64,000 bases of DNA from positions 11,535,773 to 11,599,772 of the forward strand of contig JALIRH010000007.1 of NCBI GenBank assembly GCA_023055505.1, in the 5' to 3' direction. Shown here piece after piece: positions 62,154-64,000 of this stretch. The notes beneath the pieces were generated by a model. It saw nothing but the letters and a program-made list of their open reading frames with translations, had not been told where the DNA came from and did no database searches. The DNA comes from Callipepla californica brunnescens (Eukaryota; Chordata; Aves; Galliformes; Odontophoridae). Numbering within the stretch: the stretch's first letter is position 1; each line of letters begins with the position of its first letter. The translations under genes and the position numbers were made by a program.

Positions 62154-63689
62154 ACACGTTGTGATGAATCTCTTGCTTTATTTTTCTTGAATTATGAAGG
62201 TATGTGCAAGATACCTCCACGTTTGGGTTTAGTACAGTATCTTTAAAAGGGCAACACAGTGCTAAGATCTACAGTCAAAATAGGAATTTTTTTCATGCTT
62301 TAGATAAACAGCACTTCTCTGAGAGAAACTTTATACCAGAGGATCTGGGGACTTTGTGTTTGTTCGGCCCAACTCATAGTAAACAGGCACAATTACAGAT
62401 GAAACTGTGGCAGTGACTTCATCCAGGTATTGCAGTGGTTTCAGTGACATCTGCCTTTGTGTTTTGGTTGTTTCAGATTAAAAGTGGCAAACAGACCTTG
62501 TTTAGAAACTTTTGCAAAACCCATGAGATAGTGGTTGCAAAGGTCATATGTTGGTTTCTGGGTTGGTACACTGGGTCTAACAACAGAAAGGCAGTATATC
62601 CACAGCTTCATGAGTCATCTGTTTTTCTTGTGAAAATTAAGAACACATCTGGACTTGGAGATATCAGTGTTAGTTAATTAACCACTGCCAGGAATGTGCT
62701 AGTAATTTAGGAAAGGCGAACTCATAACCATGCCCAGCTGAATGTGCAGGAATAGCTGAGATCCGTAGCATGTTCTGGAAGCACTCAGCCCCAAGATTTT
62801 TCCTGAGATGTCCACACAACAGATCTGAATTCAGCATTTTGGGACACAAGGAATGGGTGTCCACACAGCCTGTGCCAGGCAGACTAATGTGATTATCCCA
62901 GGTAAAGTAAATTGCCTAGTTATAAGTCCCAATTTATACAGCTCGCATCACTGTCCAGTCTCTCACTTAATGAAAGCACACTTGATTACATTAGAAATGA
63001 AGAGAGAGCAGAACTGAAACTTGTTAAGAATTCTCTACGGGAAGAAACTGAAACACATTTATGATCTCTGTCATCAGAGATGTCAGACTACTTTCCACAC
63101 ATGACAACTCTGAGAGTCAGCCCTGTTCCACAGACTGGAAGTAAATGTCTCAGATAGAGGCAGTTACCTCCTGATAGGACTATTTTAAGAAATTAGCAAT
63201 ACTTCATGCCTCCATGTTAATAGATGAAGATAACTTCTGCTCCAGTAAGACTGCAGCTCATTTCATGACTGTCAGCCATGGCAGCAACATAAATAAAACA
63301 GCATATCTTCAGCATGGATAGATAATACCTCTCTGTTTGACAGGACTGAAACAACTTTACTGTTAAATGCAGGTGGCTGGCCTGAGATGAAAACCAGCCT
63401 GGGGGTGCTGGCTGACGGTGGGCTCCAAGCCCCTGTTGGCTGTGGGTTCCCTCCTTTGCCAGCTGTCACCTAGGAAACCCCGTGGCAGCAGGTGAATCTC
63501 ACATGCTGCTTGCAGACTAGACATTGCTCAGGCACCTGAACTGCTTCCAAAACAGTTTACCTAGAGCTTGGCTTTCTGCCAGCAGCAGCTTTGGCACAGC
63601 CTTTGTGCATTCTTTAAGTCCTTTCTGGTGAAAGATTGGGTTTCGTAGTACAGAGGCTTTTGAGGAGCTGCCTCAGCAGAACCATGCAG

Positions 63690-63875
63690 AGAATCGTTAA
63701 GAGTTGGAAGGGACTCTTAAAGGCCATCTAGTCCATATCCCCTGCAATGAACAGGGACGCCCACAGCTAGATCAGGGTGTTTAGAGCCCTGTTCAGCTTG
63801 ACCTTGTGTGTCTCCAGGCATGGGGCTTCTGCCACCAATCTATTCCAGAGCCTTGTCACTCTCATTGTAACAGTA
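63690..63875 (-). mobile_element. CR1 fragment, inverted
   Basis: Contains AGAGTTGGAAGGGACTCTTA, CATCTAGTCCATATCCCCTG and CCCACAGCTAGATCAGGGTG. It runs into an AATAAT-rich stretch. Confidence 0.88.
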
Positions 63876-64000
63876 ATAATAAATAATAGTAATAAATACA
63901 AGTGTGACATTTGATACCTGCTGCTGAAATGAAGGCACAAACATATGATAAAGGGGCTGGCTGATAGATGGGGACATGTTGGGTGCACTACAGTGATAAA

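Larger units (their letters stand above)
49541..64000. other. Intergenic DNA downstream of CMPK2
   Basis: No recognisable coding exon on either strand. Open frames at 52033-52458 (141 codons) and 53522-53851 (109 codons) show no known motif. Contents are four CR1 fragments, (TTG)n and (AAAC)n repeats, a perfect hairpin at 59049-59082 and an isolated ISRE core near 63044. Confidence 0.7.

Noticed and set aside
1..64000. tRNA, rRNA, CRISPR arrays or bacterial-type operons
   Set aside because: No cloverleaf, rRNA or spaced direct-repeat array was noticed; all clear genes are intron-containing vertebrate genes.

Overview
The window looks like nuclear DNA from a bird, most likely chicken or a close galliform. 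It carries about 15 copies of the avian LINE CR1, intron-rich genes with GT-AG splice sites, CpG-island promoters and vertebrate proteins that can be read exon by exon. I ran no database search; identities rest on recognising the protein sequences and on the known vertebrate gene order CMPK2 - RSAD2 - RNF144A.

Two complete genes are supported. RSAD2 (viperin) lies on the minus strand, with its coding sequence in six exons between 39747 and 34734 (1,071 nt, 356 aa). CMPK2 (mitochondrial UMP-CMP kinase 2) lies on the plus strand, with its coding sequence in five exons between 44166 and 48533 (762 nt, 253 aa). They are arranged head to head with 4.4 kb between start codons. Both are interferon-stimulated antiviral genes of one nucleotide pathway: CMPK2 phosphorylates CMP/UMP-type nucleotides, which helps supply CTP, and viperin is the radical-SAM enzyme that turns CTP into the chain terminator ddhCTP. 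The promoters fit co-induction: a perfect ISRE and a TATA-like box precede RSAD2, an ISRE-like element precedes CMPK2, and an IRF-type GAAA cluster lies between them.

A third CpG island at about 30.96-31.56 kb lies downstream of RSAD2. By gene order and orientation it should be the RNF144A promoter, with transcription leftward. Positions 1 to about 31.2 kb would then be its long first intron; no RNF144A coding exon is present. This stretch is AT-rich with only two clear CR1 copies, two microsatellite-type repeats and a fresh 71-bp tandem duplication. From about 49.6 to 64 kb there is no recognisable gene, only intergenic DNA with four CR1 remnants.

The most notable features are the following: a (GCCGA)15 pentamer that appears to form almost the whole viperin 5' UTR; a CMPK2 whose first exon is cut to a 30-residue, arginine-rich, presequence-like leader, with no counterpart of the long mammalian N-terminal region; a possible alternative CMPK2 terminal exon with its own poly(A) signal; a dense CR1 cluster over the RSAD2/CMPK2 locus; and a perfect 15-bp-stem hairpin at 59 kb.
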